DNA from: Arthrobacter sp. zg-Y769
GTDB lineage: Bacteria; Actinomycetota; Actinomycetes; Actinomycetales; Micrococcaceae
Length of the DNA: 64,000 nucleotides
Assembly (NCBI RefSeq): GCF_020907405.1
Contig: NZ_JAJJOE010000013.1
Location: forward strand, 1-64,000
Reading direction: 5' to 3'
The notes under the pieces: generated by a model
Told to the model about the DNA's origin: nothing
Databases searched by the model: none
What the model saw: only the letters and a program-made list of their open reading frames with translations
Position numbers and translations under genes: made by a program
Shown here: positions 52,098 through 59,824 of the stretch, piece by piece
Layout: the number at the start of each line of letters is the position of its first letter
Position numbering within the stretch: the stretch's first letter is position 1

Positions 52098-52535
52098 GTG
52101 AACTACTCAATGGCAGCCAAACGGGCTGAATATGCACGCAACGCTGTGCTCTCGGCCTCGCCTGCCCGGCTCCTGACCATGCTGTACGACCGGCTGCTGC
52201 TGGATCTTGCCCGGGCCGAAACCGCGCAGCAGAATGCCGACTGGCCGGTGGCTTCGGAGAACCTGCTCCATGCCCAGGCCATCATCACCGAACTTCTGGG
52301 CACCCTAAAGACGGATGTGTGGGAGGGCGGGGAAAACCTGCATGCCCTGTACACGTACTCGCTCTCCACCCTGATGAACGCGAACATCGGCCGGGACGCA
52401 AAGCTGACCCGGGAATGCATTGACCTGCTCGAACCTATCCGCCTGGCCTGGCATGAAGCCTCGGCGCAGCTTCCGGCCGCCGGTGCAACGCCCGCCGCTG
52501 CGGGTACGCCCGGAGGGGTCCTCGGTGTCGGCTGA
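52098..52535 (+). CDS. fliS: Flagellin export chaperone FliS
   Basis: The 145-aa helical protein binds the flagellin C-terminus until export. NYSMAAKRAEYARNAVLSAS, SPARLLTMLYDRLLLDLARA and NLLHAQAIITELLGTLKTDV are FliS signatures. Start GTG 52098 (two codons after the fliD stop) is chosen to give the family-typical N-terminus; GTG 52092 overlapping the fliD stop is possible. The Ala/Pro-rich C-terminus overlaps the next gene by 11 nt. Confidence 0.93.
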   Translation: MNYSMAAKRAEYARNAVLSASPARLLTMLYDRLLLDLARAETAQQNADWPVASENLLHAQAIITELLGTLKTDVWEGGENLHALYTYSLSTLMNANIGRDAKLTRECIDLLEPIRLAWHEASAQLPAAGATPAAAGTPGGVLGVG

Positions 52536-52869
52536 ATCGGCAGAGCCTTACCGCGGCCCCGAGGAGCTGGCCAACATCGCGCTCTGGGAAACCGTTCTCA
52601 CACAGCTCGAAGACAATCTGGAATCCTTCCTTGAGGGCCAGTCGCTCACGGAACAGGCGCGCGAGATGGCAGCCGACTGGGAACCGCCGGCGGACCTCGG
52701 CCCGCTGCCCGAGGAGCTCGTTACCCGCGCCCGCATGCTGTCCAAGGCGCAGACCCGCGCCTATGCGCAGCTGCGCAGCGAGTCGCGGACAAACCGTAAG
52801 CAGTCCATGCTGATCCGCAGTGTCCCCGGTCCGGCGGCGTCGGCCGTTTATCTGGAAGTGGACGGCTAA
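52525..52869 (+). CDS. Small helical protein at the FliT position
   Basis: I do not recognise the family of this 114-aa protein. It is mostly helical (about residues 12-45 GPEELANIALWETVLTQLED... and 65-95 EELVTRARMLSKAQTRAYAQ...), acidic in the first half and basic in the second, without membrane or signal segments. It overlaps fliS by 11 nt and has a strong SD (GGAGGGG) 6 nt before GTG 52525. In many bacteria this slot is occupied by the FliD chaperone FliT, which is of similar size and helical. A FliT-like chaperone role is therefore a context inference. Confidence 0.7.
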   Translation: MSAESAEPYRGPEELANIALWETVLTQLEDNLESFLEGQSLTEQAREMAADWEPPADLGPLPEELVTRARMLSKAQTRAYAQLRSESRTNRKQSMLIRSVPGPAASAVYLEVDG

Positions 52870-52947
52870 AAGCAGCCCTATTAGCAGGTTGCTTCCCTTC
52901 CCTATAACGCATACCTGCAAAAATCAAAAAAATTACGTGATTACGGC

Positions 52948-52974
52948 TTACGTACTTGTTAATTCGGCCGATAA
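52948..52974 (+). promoter_or_regulatory. Sigma-28-like promoter candidate for the flgB-fliE-fliF operon
   Basis: TTAC (52948-52951), a 15-nt spacer and a perfect GCCGATAA (52967-52974) stand 80 nt before flgB in an AT-rich intergenic stretch (52870-53053). The -35 box is weaker than in the fliC promoter. Confidence 0.7.
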
Positions 52975-53053
52975 CTATTAACGAGCACGGATTGCTCATA
53001 AAAAAGGCCACGGATCGGCCGCACTGTCCCTTTAGCGAGAACTGGGTTTCACT

Positions 53054-53395
53054 GTGTTCGATTCCGTTTCCTCCATTGCGCTGCAAAGCGCCCTGGACGG
53101 TCTTGCCCTCCGCCAGCGGACCATCGCGAACAATATCGCGAATGTGAATACCCCCGGCTACCAGGCCCAGCGCGTCACCTTCGAGGACGCCCTCGCAAAG
53201 TCAGTGAAAGCCGGCAACGGTGCGGCAACCCCCATCACCGCGCGTTCCCTTGAACCCACCCGCCTGGACGGCAGCAACGTCAACCTGGACACCGAGACGC
53301 TGTCCAACATCGACACAGTGCTGCGCTACCAGTTCGCCACCCAAGCCGTTGGCGGAGAAGCTAATTCCCTCCGCACGGCATTGAGGACCAACTAA
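53054..53395 (+). CDS. flgB: Flagellar proximal rod protein FlgB
   Basis: The 113-aa proximal rod subunit has the rod-type motif LALRQRTIANNIANVNTPGY (residues 20-39) and C-terminal LSNIDTVLRYQFATQAVGG. Start GTG 53054. Its TAA overlaps the flgC ATG. It opens an uninterrupted run of overlapping genes extending to fliK. Confidence 0.93.
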   Translation: MFDSVSSIALQSALDGLALRQRTIANNIANVNTPGYQAQRVTFEDALAKSVKAGNGAATPITARSLEPTRLDGSNVNLDTETLSNIDTVLRYQFATQAVGGEANSLRTALRTN

Positions 53396-53787
53396 TGACT
53401 TTCGATGCCATCGGCATTGCCGCCACCGGACTCACCACGCACCGCAAGTGGCTGGACGCAGTTTCCGACAACCTGGCCAACGCCAACAACGTCTCCAGCA
53501 CCGACGGTGCTGCCTTCCAGGCCCGCTACGTCGTAGCGCAGGAAGGACAGGAAGGCAGCGGAGTCCACGTCACAGGCGTGGAGTACGGCGATGCCGAAGG
53601 CCGGATGGTGTACCAGCCCGACCACGCCCTGGCCGATGCCGAGGGCTATGTCCGCTACCCCGACATTGACCTGTCGGAACAAATGGGCAACCTGATCCTC
53701 GCCCAGCGCGGCTATGAAGCCAACGCCGCCGTGGTTGACCGTGCCAAGAGCACCTACGAAGCAGCACTCCAGATTGGACGCTCCTAA
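53395..53787 (+). CDS. flgC: Flagellar proximal rod protein FlgC
   Basis: The 130-aa rod protein has N-terminal FDAIGIAATGLTTHRKWLDA, VSDNLANANNVSSTDG, and the conserved C-terminal segment LSEQMGNLILAQRGYEANAA. Start and stop overlap the neighbours by one base each (TAATG), so it is translationally coupled. Confidence 0.94.
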   Translation: MTFDAIGIAATGLTTHRKWLDAVSDNLANANNVSSTDGAAFQARYVVAQEGQEGSGVHVTGVEYGDAEGRMVYQPDHALADAEGYVRYPDIDLSEQMGNLILAQRGYEANAAVVDRAKSTYEAALQIGRS

Positions 53788-54092
53788 TGCCCGTTCCCGC
53801 CATCGCTGCAGTCAGCAGCACCACGCCGACGGGATACGTGGAAGCCGCCAAGCCTGCCGTCTCCACCGACGGTTCCTCCTTTGCCACGCAGCTCACCGGA
53901 GCCGTGGACAACGTCACCGAACTGCAGTCCACTTCCAAGACACTCGCCGTGCAGGCGGTGACCGGGGACCTGGATGACATCCATGCCGCCACCATCGCTT
54001 CCACCCGGGCGTCCGTCACCCTGGAACTTGTCGCCGCCGTGCGGAACAAGGGTGTTGACGCGTTCAACGAGATCATGCGGATGCAGGCCTGA
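53787..54092 (+). CDS. fliE: Flagellar basal body protein FliE
   Basis: The 101-aa MS-ring/rod adaptor has the family segments SFATQLTGAVDNVTELQSTS, AVTGDLDDIHAATIASTRAS and a C-terminal VAAVRNKGVDAFNEIMRMQ, the FliE hallmark. Overlaps flgC and fliF by one base each. Confidence 0.93.
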   Translation: MPVPAIAAVSSTTPTGYVEAAKPAVSTDGSSFATQLTGAVDNVTELQSTSKTLAVQAVTGDLDDIHAATIASTRASVTLELVAAVRNKGVDAFNEIMRMQA

Positions 54093-55690
54093 TGCCCGGT
54101 CCCATGAGCGCGGTGACCGACCGCCTGGGCAAGACGGTTGGCCAGTTCACCCTGGCGCAGAAGACCATCGCCATTATTGGTATTGCCGTGGTTGCCCTCG
54201 GCATCGCACTGCTGGCCTCCTGGCTGACCAAGCCGGCCTACACCCCGCTGTTCTCCGGCCTGGAGGCCACGGACGCCAACAGCATTGTGGAACAGCTCAA
54301 GACCGACGGCGTTCCCTACGAGGTTGCCGACGGCGGCGGAACCATCATGGTTCCGGAGGAACACGTGTACGACCAGCGGCTCAAGGCCGCGGGCGCCGGC
54401 CTGCCGTCCGAATCCAGCGGCGGTTATTCGCTGCTGGACGAAATGGGTGTCACGTCCTCGGAATTCCAGCAGTCCGTAACCTACAAACGGGCCCTGGAAG
54501 GCGAAATTGCCAAGACCGTCGGCGCCATCGACGGCGTGAAGAACGCCTCCGTGCAGCTGGCCATCCCCGAAGACACAGTGTTTGTCTCCGAAAAGGCCGA
54601 TCCCACCGCCTCGGTGTTTGTGGAAACGCAGAACGGGACCACGCTGAGCTCCGACCAGGTTTCCGCCATTGTGCACCTGACCTCTGCCTCGGTAGACGGT
54701 ATGGAGTCCACCAACGTCGCAGTGATCGACGCCGCCGGAACGGTGCTTTCCGCCGTCGGCACCGGTACCACCGGTTCCGCAGACAAGCAGGCCACGGATT
54801 ACGAGGAGCGGGTCACCGCTTCCGTGCAGACCATGCTGGACCGCGTAGTGGGTCCCGGCAACGCGACGGTGGCCGTGGCAGCCGACATGAATTACGAATC
54901 CGCCAACCGGGTGGAGGAATCCTTCACCGCCCCGCAGGACACTCCGGCACTGAACGAAGCCACCAGCACCGAGGAATACACCGGCGGCGCCAACGGCGGC
55001 AGCGCCGCAGGCATCCTGGGCCCGGACAACATTGCCGTGCCCAGCGGAGGCGAGGACGACGGCGCCTTCCGCTCCGAGACGAGCACCAAGAACAACGCCG
55101 TGAACAAGGTCACCGAAACCCGGGAAATCCCGGCCGGTTCCCTGAACCGCCAGACGGTTTCCGTGGCACTGAACACCAACGCGGCCGCCGGATTGAACGT
55201 AGCTGACCTGGAGGCTCTGGTCGGCACCGCCGCCGGCATCAACGCCGAACGCGGCGACGAGATCACGGTGGAAATGGTCTCCTTCAATGCGGACGGTGCC
55301 ACCAGTGCACAGGACGCCCTGGCCGACGCCCAGGCAACGGAAGAAGCCGAGCGCCGCGCAGAGATGCTCCAGATGGGAATCATCGTGGCCGGCATTGTCC
55401 TGCTGGTCGTCCTGGCCCTGATCGCCTACGCCATGCGTTCCCGCCGGCAGAACCGCGAAGCCATCGACCTCGGCGAACTGCCCGAGCTGGATCCGCTGGC
55501 CCCGGCTGCAGGCCTGACCATGCTGAGTGAGCCGGCGCCACTGGTTTCCACGGACACCGCCTCCCTGCAGATTGTTGCTGCGGCCGTGGACCAGGACCGG
55601 AAGCGGGCCGAACTCGACGCCCTGGCGGCCCAGGACCCGGTCCGCACCGCTGATTATCTGCGCAACCTCATGGAGGACAGCCGAGCATGA
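54092..55690 (+). CDS. fliF: Flagellar MS-ring protein FliF
   Basis: The 532-aa membrane protein builds the MS ring. TM1 is at residues 22-45 (IAIIGIAVVALGIALLASW). YscJ-type ring-building motifs include YTPLFSGLEATDANSIVEQL, VPEEHVYDQRLKAAGAGLPS and KNASVQLAIPEDTVF. The periplasmic linker is Gly/Ser-rich (TGGANGGSAAGILGPDN), TM2 is at about 428-448, and a cytoplasmic FliG-binding tail ends PVRTADYLRNLMEDSRA. The start overlaps fliE; the inner ATG 54104 is also possible. Confidence 0.95.
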   Translation: MPGPMSAVTDRLGKTVGQFTLAQKTIAIIGIAVVALGIALLASWLTKPAYTPLFSGLEATDANSIVEQLKTDGVPYEVADGGGTIMVPEEHVYDQRLKAAGAGLPSESSGGYSLLDEMGVTSSEFQQSVTYKRALEGEIAKTVGAIDGVKNASVQLAIPEDTVFVSEKADPTASVFVETQNGTTLSSDQVSAIVHLTSASVDGMESTNVAVIDAAGTVLSAVGTGTTGSADKQATDYEERVTASVQTMLDRVVGPGNATVAVAADMNYESANRVEESFTAPQDTPALNEATSTEEYTGGANGGSAAGILGPDNIAVPSGGEDDGAFRSETSTKNNAVNKVTETREIPAGSLNRQTVSVALNTNAAAGLNVADLEALVGTAAGINAERGDEITVEMVSFNADGATSAQDALADAQATEEAERRAEMLQMGIIVAGIVLLVVLALIAYAMRSRRQNREAIDLGELPELDPLAPAAGLTMLSEPAPLVSTDTASLQIVAAAVDQDRKRAELDALAAQDPVRTADYLRNLMEDSRA

Positions 55691-56793
55691 CCCAGCTTGC
55701 CACCGCCCCGGTCGGGCTGCCCTTCGCCGCCGCCCCCACCGGAATGTCCCTTGCCCTGAACGCCGCCGAAGGCGAGCTGGAGCATACCGGCGAGCTAACC
55801 GGCACCCAGAAGGCCGCCATCGTCCTGATGCAGCTGGAGACGTCCCGGGCAGCGGTGGTTATGCAGCAGTTCACCGAGTCCGAGGCGCAGGCCATCGCAG
55901 CGGAGATCGTCCGGCTGCGGCGGGTCGACGCCGGCGTGGCCGAGGACGCCATCAACGAGTTCTATGAGATGTCCATTGAGGGCAGGCGCCGTGCCCACGG
56001 CGGCCGCGACGTCGCCATGGGACTGCTCGAAGCGTCCTTCGGCGTCGAGCGTGCCTCCGGTGTGATGGAACGCCTGGCCTCCTCGATGGCCGGCAAGTCC
56101 TTCGAGTTCCTCGAAACCGCTGAACCCAACCAGGTGATCTCGCTGCTGGACGGCGAGCTGCCGCAGACCATTGCGCTGGTCCTGGCGCACATGCGTCCCC
56201 AGCGGGCCTCGGCCGTGCTGACGGGCCTGAACCCGGAACTCCGCACCGACGTCGCGCAGGCCATTGCAACCATGGCCCGCGCTACCCCGGAAGCGGTACG
56301 CGTGGTGGCCGAAACGCTGCGGGCACGTGCCTCCGCCCTGGGCGCCGCCCGCGAAGCGACTGACGCCATCGGCGGCGTGCAGCCCCTGGTGGACATCATC
56401 AACCGCTCCGACGCAGTCACGGAACGCGCACTCCTCGAGTCGCTCGAGGAACGCGATCCGGAGCTGGCAGAAGAAGTCCGCTCCCGGATGCTTACCTTCG
56501 GCGACCTGGTCAAGCTCGAGCGCCGGGACGTGCAGCTGGTGCTGCGCGGCATCGACGTCGGCACCCTGGCCCTGGCCATGAAGGGCGCCTCCGAGGCGGT
56601 GCTGGACGCCATCCGCACCAACGTCTCCGAGCGCAACCGCGAACTGCTCGACGACGAAATCAAGGTCTCCGGCCCGGCCCGCCTCTCCCAGGTGGAAGAG
56701 GCACGCGCCAACATTGTCCGGGCCATCCGCGAAATGGAAGCCCAGGGCATCATCGAAGTGCACCACGCGGACGAGGAGGAATATGTCTACTGA
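55687..56793 (+). CDS. fliG: Flagellar motor switch protein FliG
   Basis: The 368-aa rotor protein couples FliF, FliM and the stator. FliG_N begins at LTGTQKAAIVLMQLETSRAA. The middle domain shows EPNQVISLLDGELPQTIALV, close to the EHPQ region but with EPNQ-type packing, and RPQRASAVLTGL (as MRPQRASAVL). The C-domain has RMLTFGDLVKLERRDVQLVL and ALKGASEAVLDAI-like torque helix with charged residues. The first 35 residues are an extra Ala/Pro extension. Overlaps fliF (4 nt) and fliH (11 nt). Confidence 0.94.
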   Translation: MTQLATAPVGLPFAAAPTGMSLALNAAEGELEHTGELTGTQKAAIVLMQLETSRAAVVMQQFTESEAQAIAAEIVRLRRVDAGVAEDAINEFYEMSIEGRRRAHGGRDVAMGLLEASFGVERASGVMERLASSMAGKSFEFLETAEPNQVISLLDGELPQTIALVLAHMRPQRASAVLTGLNPELRTDVAQAIATMARATPEAVRVVAETLRARASALGAAREATDAIGGVQPLVDIINRSDAVTERALLESLEERDPELAEEVRSRMLTFGDLVKLERRDVQLVLRGIDVGTLALAMKGASEAVLDAIRTNVSERNRELLDDEIKVSGPARLSQVEEARANIVRAIREMEAQGIIEVHHADEEEYVY

Positions 56794-57394
56794 CCAGCAG
56801 ACGTTCTCCCGCCTGGTTTACACGGCACTCGGCGCCACGGACGAAGCACAGCTGAACGCGCAGGTGGAAGCCCGCGGACACGCAGCCGGTTACGCAGCCG
56901 GCCTGCGCGCCGCGGCAGCAGACACGGAGCTGCTCCGCCGCACCCTGCGGGAGCAGTACGACGACGAAATGCGCCGCGGGCAGGAACGCATCAACCGAAG
57001 CCTTTCCGCACTTAATTCCGCCGTCTTCAGCCTCGAAGGCCGTACCGTGGCCCTGATTACCGAGGTCCAGGATGCCCTGGCGGCCGCCGCAGTCGATTTG
57101 GCCGAAGCGCTGCTGGGCAGGGAACTGGCCTCAGGCGATACCTCCGCCCGCTCGGCGCTGGCCCGTGCCCTGGACGGCGTGGACACCGACCTGGTGCAGC
57201 GTGTCCGCATGCATCCGGTGGACCTCGCGTCCCTGGACGAGGACACGCTCCGGCGTGCCCGGGTGGAGTTCGTGGGCGACGCCGGCCTGCAGAAGGGCGA
57301 CGCCGTCACCGAGTTCCCGGACGGCTACCTGGACGCATCGCTGGGTTCCGCCGTCGAACGTGCCCGGGCTGCACTGCTGGGGGACGAGTCATGA
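56783..57394 (+). CDS. fliH: Flagellar export ATPase regulator FliH
   Basis: The 203-aa FliH/YscL-type stator and negative regulator of FliI has an N-terminal coiled-coil arm (residues 20-75, AGYAAGLRAAAADTELLRRT with AxxxG-type repeats). The C-terminal domain contains AVDLAEALLGRELASGDTSA and RVRMHPVDLASLDEDTLRRA. ATG 56783 lies inside the end of fliG with GAGGAGG directly upstream. It overlaps fliI by 4 nt. Confidence 0.88.
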   Translation: MSTDQQTFSRLVYTALGATDEAQLNAQVEARGHAAGYAAGLRAAAADTELLRRTLREQYDDEMRRGQERINRSLSALNSAVFSLEGRTVALITEVQDALAAAAVDLAEALLGRELASGDTSARSALARALDGVDTDLVQRVRMHPVDLASLDEDTLRRARVEFVGDAGLQKGDAVTEFPDGYLDASLGSAVERARAALLGDES

Positions 57395-58722
57395 CCGCGA
57401 CAACCTGGCGTCCCCATGGCGACCGCTTCACGGCGGCCCTCCGCTCCGCCGCCCCGCAGCGCATTGGACGGGTGTCCTCCGTCCTGGGCCTGAGCATTGA
57501 AATTGCCGGCCTGGACTGCGGTGTGGGTGACCTGGTGTCCATCGGGCACCCCGGTTCCGAGGTGGACGCCGAGGTGGTGGCTGCCACCCGCGAAGGAATC
57601 CGCTGCATGCCTTTCGGCCGGCTGGCCGGACTGACCGCCGGAACTCCGGCCCGCTCCAAGGGCACACCGCTGCTGGTCCCCACCGGTACCGGGCTGTTCG
57701 GCCGGGTGCTGGACGGACTGGGCCGGCCCATCGACGGCAAGGGTCCGCTGCAGGTTGAGGCCTTTGTCCCCCTGGACCATGAAACGCCTTCCGCGATGCT
57801 GCGCACCCGGATCGATACCCCGCTGCAGCTCGGCGTCCGTGCGCTGGACACCCTCACCACTGTGGGACGCGGCCAGCGCATGGGCCTGTTCGCCGGCTCC
57901 GGCGTCGGCAAGTCCTCACTGCTGTCCATGATCGCCCGCGGCACGAACGCGGAAGTGTCAGTCATCGCCCTGGTAGGGGAGCGCGGCCGCGAAGTCCGCG
58001 AGTTCCTCGAAGATGACCTGGGCGCCGAAGGCCTGGCGCGGTCCATCGTGGTGGTGTCGACGTCGGACGAACCCGCCTTGATGCGCCTGCGTGCCGCGTT
58101 TGTTGCCACCCGCATTGCCGAATCCTTCCGCGACCGCGGCGCCGACGTCATGCTAATGATGGATTCCCTCACCCGGGTGGCCATGGCCCAGCGTGAAATC
58201 GGGTTGTCCGTGGGCGAACCGCCTGCGACGCGGGGCTACCCGCCCTCCACCTTCTCCCTGCTGGCACAGCTGCTGGAACGCGCCGGAACCGGCGAACGGG
58301 GATCGGTCACCGGCATGTACACCGTGCTGGTGGACGGCGATGACCATAACGAACCCATTGCCGACAGCGCCCGCTCCATCCTGGACGGCCACGTTGTCCT
58401 GGACCGCAAGCTCGCCGTTTCCGGCCACTTCCCGTCAATTGACGCCCTGGCGTCCATTTCCCGTGTTGCCTCCCGGGTGAACCCGCGGGAACGCAGCGAT
58501 GCGGCGTCAACCCTGCGCCGCGTGATGGCGGCCCGGAAGGCTGCGCAGGACCTGCTCGACGTCGGCGCCTACCAGCGCGGCTCCAATCCCCTGGTGGATG
58601 CGGCAGTGGACAACCAGGACGCCATCAACGCGTTCCTGCAGCAGCGCATGGATGAACAGACCCCCGCGGAAACCGCGTGGGTCCAGCTGCATAACCTCAC
58701 CCGGATGCTGGGGGTGTCCTGA
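57391..58722 (+). CDS. fliI: Flagellum-specific ATPase FliI
   Basis: The 443-aa F1-beta-like ATPase powers and organises flagellar type III export. The Walker A motif is FAGSGVGKSSLLSMIARG (about residues 168-185), the catalytic Glu lies in ALVGERGREVREFLEDDL, and Walker B is ADVMLMMDSLTRVAMAQREI. GLSVGEPPATRGYPPSTFSL is the FliI/YscN signature. Overlaps fliH and fliJ. Confidence 0.96.
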   Translation: MTATTWRPHGDRFTAALRSAAPQRIGRVSSVLGLSIEIAGLDCGVGDLVSIGHPGSEVDAEVVAATREGIRCMPFGRLAGLTAGTPARSKGTPLLVPTGTGLFGRVLDGLGRPIDGKGPLQVEAFVPLDHETPSAMLRTRIDTPLQLGVRALDTLTTVGRGQRMGLFAGSGVGKSSLLSMIARGTNAEVSVIALVGERGREVREFLEDDLGAEGLARSIVVVSTSDEPALMRLRAAFVATRIAESFRDRGADVMLMMDSLTRVAMAQREIGLSVGEPPATRGYPPSTFSLLAQLLERAGTGERGSVTGMYTVLVDGDDHNEPIADSARSILDGHVVLDRKLAVSGHFPSIDALASISRVASRVNPRERSDAASTLRRVMAARKAAQDLLDVGAYQRGSNPLVDAAVDNQDAINAFLQQRMDEQTPAETAWVQLHNLTRMLGVS

Positions 58723-59153
58723 TGTCCCGTGCCTTCCCCCTGGCCGGCCTGCTTCGGCTGCGCCAGCTGCAGCAGGACCGGGCTGCAGGCGAACTTGCCG
58801 CGGCCAATGTCCGCATGCGCGAAACACGCGAAGCCCGTGCCGAGGCCTACAACTCCCTCGAGGCCTCGCACAGCGACGCCGTAGATGCCGCAACCATGAA
58901 CGCCATTGCGGCTGCCCGGTCCTCCTCGCGCAGCATGCTCGCGGACCTCAACGCCCTGGGAACGCGCCACGCGGCGGAAGTGGAAGCGGCCCGTGCCGAA
59001 TTTTCCTCCGCCCGGGCACGTTCAGTGGGCCTGGAAAAGCTTGAAGGCAAGTTCGCCGAGGCCGAAGCCGCCGAGGACCTGCGCACCGAACAAACCATCC
59101 TGGACGAACTCGCCGGCTCCGCCTGGCACCGCCGGCAGAAGGAAGCCCACTAA
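58722..59153 (+). CDS. fliJ: Flagellar export chaperone FliJ
   Basis: The 143-aa all-helical coiled-coil protein has FPLAGLLRLRQLQQDRAAGE at the N-terminus, as in FliJ, with long Ala/Glu/Arg heptads throughout and no other domain. FliJ resembles the F1 gamma stalk and escorts chaperone-substrate complexes to FlhA. The assignment rests on position directly after fliI, length and helical pattern. Confidence 0.82.
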   Translation: MSRAFPLAGLLRLRQLQQDRAAGELAAANVRMRETREARAEAYNSLEASHSDAVDAATMNAIAAARSSSRSMLADLNALGTRHAAEVEAARAEFSSARARSVGLEKLEGKFAEAEAAEDLRTEQTILDELAGSAWHRRQKEAH

Positions 59154-59824
59154 TGAGCATGACGGACGCCCTGGGGCGGATCGATGAAATCCGGAGCACG
59201 CTGAGCCAGCTCTCCGGGACCGCAGCCGCAAAAGCGGCGGCGGCCCCGGCCACGGCTACGGCGGCCGGATCGGATGCGGAGTTCGCCTCCACCCTGTCCT
59301 CGCTGACCTCCGCGGCGTCGGTGGGCACGGACACCGGTATCGCCGGCGGTGCTGCTGCGGACGGGAAGGTGCTCGACGCCGTACAGAAATACCTGGGCCT
59401 GCCCTACGTCTGGGGCGGCAACGACCCCGCCCAGGGGCTGGACTGCTCTTCCTTCGTGCAGAACGTTTACAAGGACCTCGGCTACACCCTGCCGCGGGTG
59501 ACCTGGGACCAGATGAACTCCGGGACCGAGGTCGCCTCCATGGCCGAGGCCCAGCCCGGCGACCTGCTCTTCAGCCACGACGGCGGACACGTCGCCATCT
59601 ACCTTGGCAATGGAAAGGCAGTGGACGCGCCGCAGCCGGGCCAGACCATCGCCATCCGCGATGCGTGGGAAACCGACGCGAACGTGACCACCATCCGGCG
59701 CATCCTGCCGACCGAATCCGCCGGTGCAGCCGGTGCTGCCGGTGCTGCCAGCACCGCCGGCCTCTCCGACCTGGTGGCCTCCGCCCGCGCTGCGCAGGCG
59801 GCCATGTTGGGATCGGCAGCATGA
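59153..59824 (+). CDS. NlpC/P60 (C40) peptidoglycan peptidase inside the flagellar operon
   Basis: The 223-aa protein has a C-terminal NlpC/P60 domain (about residues 70-185): YLGLPYVWGGNDPAQGLDCS carries the nucleophile Cys (DCSSF), GDLLFSHDGGHVAIYLG the His, followed by the third polar residue. These enzymes cut stem peptides of peptidoglycan. There is no Sec or Tat signal or TM. The N-terminus MSMTDALGRIDEIRSTLSQL is an amphipathic helix of the kind used by early flagellar type III substrates. Position between fliJ and fliK, with one- and four-base overlaps, suggests it clears the wall for rod growth, like FlgJ elsewhere. Confidence 0.85.
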   Translation: MSMTDALGRIDEIRSTLSQLSGTAAAKAAAAPATATAAGSDAEFASTLSSLTSAASVGTDTGIAGGAAADGKVLDAVQKYLGLPYVWGGNDPAQGLDCSSFVQNVYKDLGYTLPRVTWDQMNSGTEVASMAEAQPGDLLFSHDGGHVAIYLGNGKAVDAPQPGQTIAIRDAWETDANVTTIRRILPTESAGAAGAAGAASTAGLSDLVASARAAQAAMLGSAA

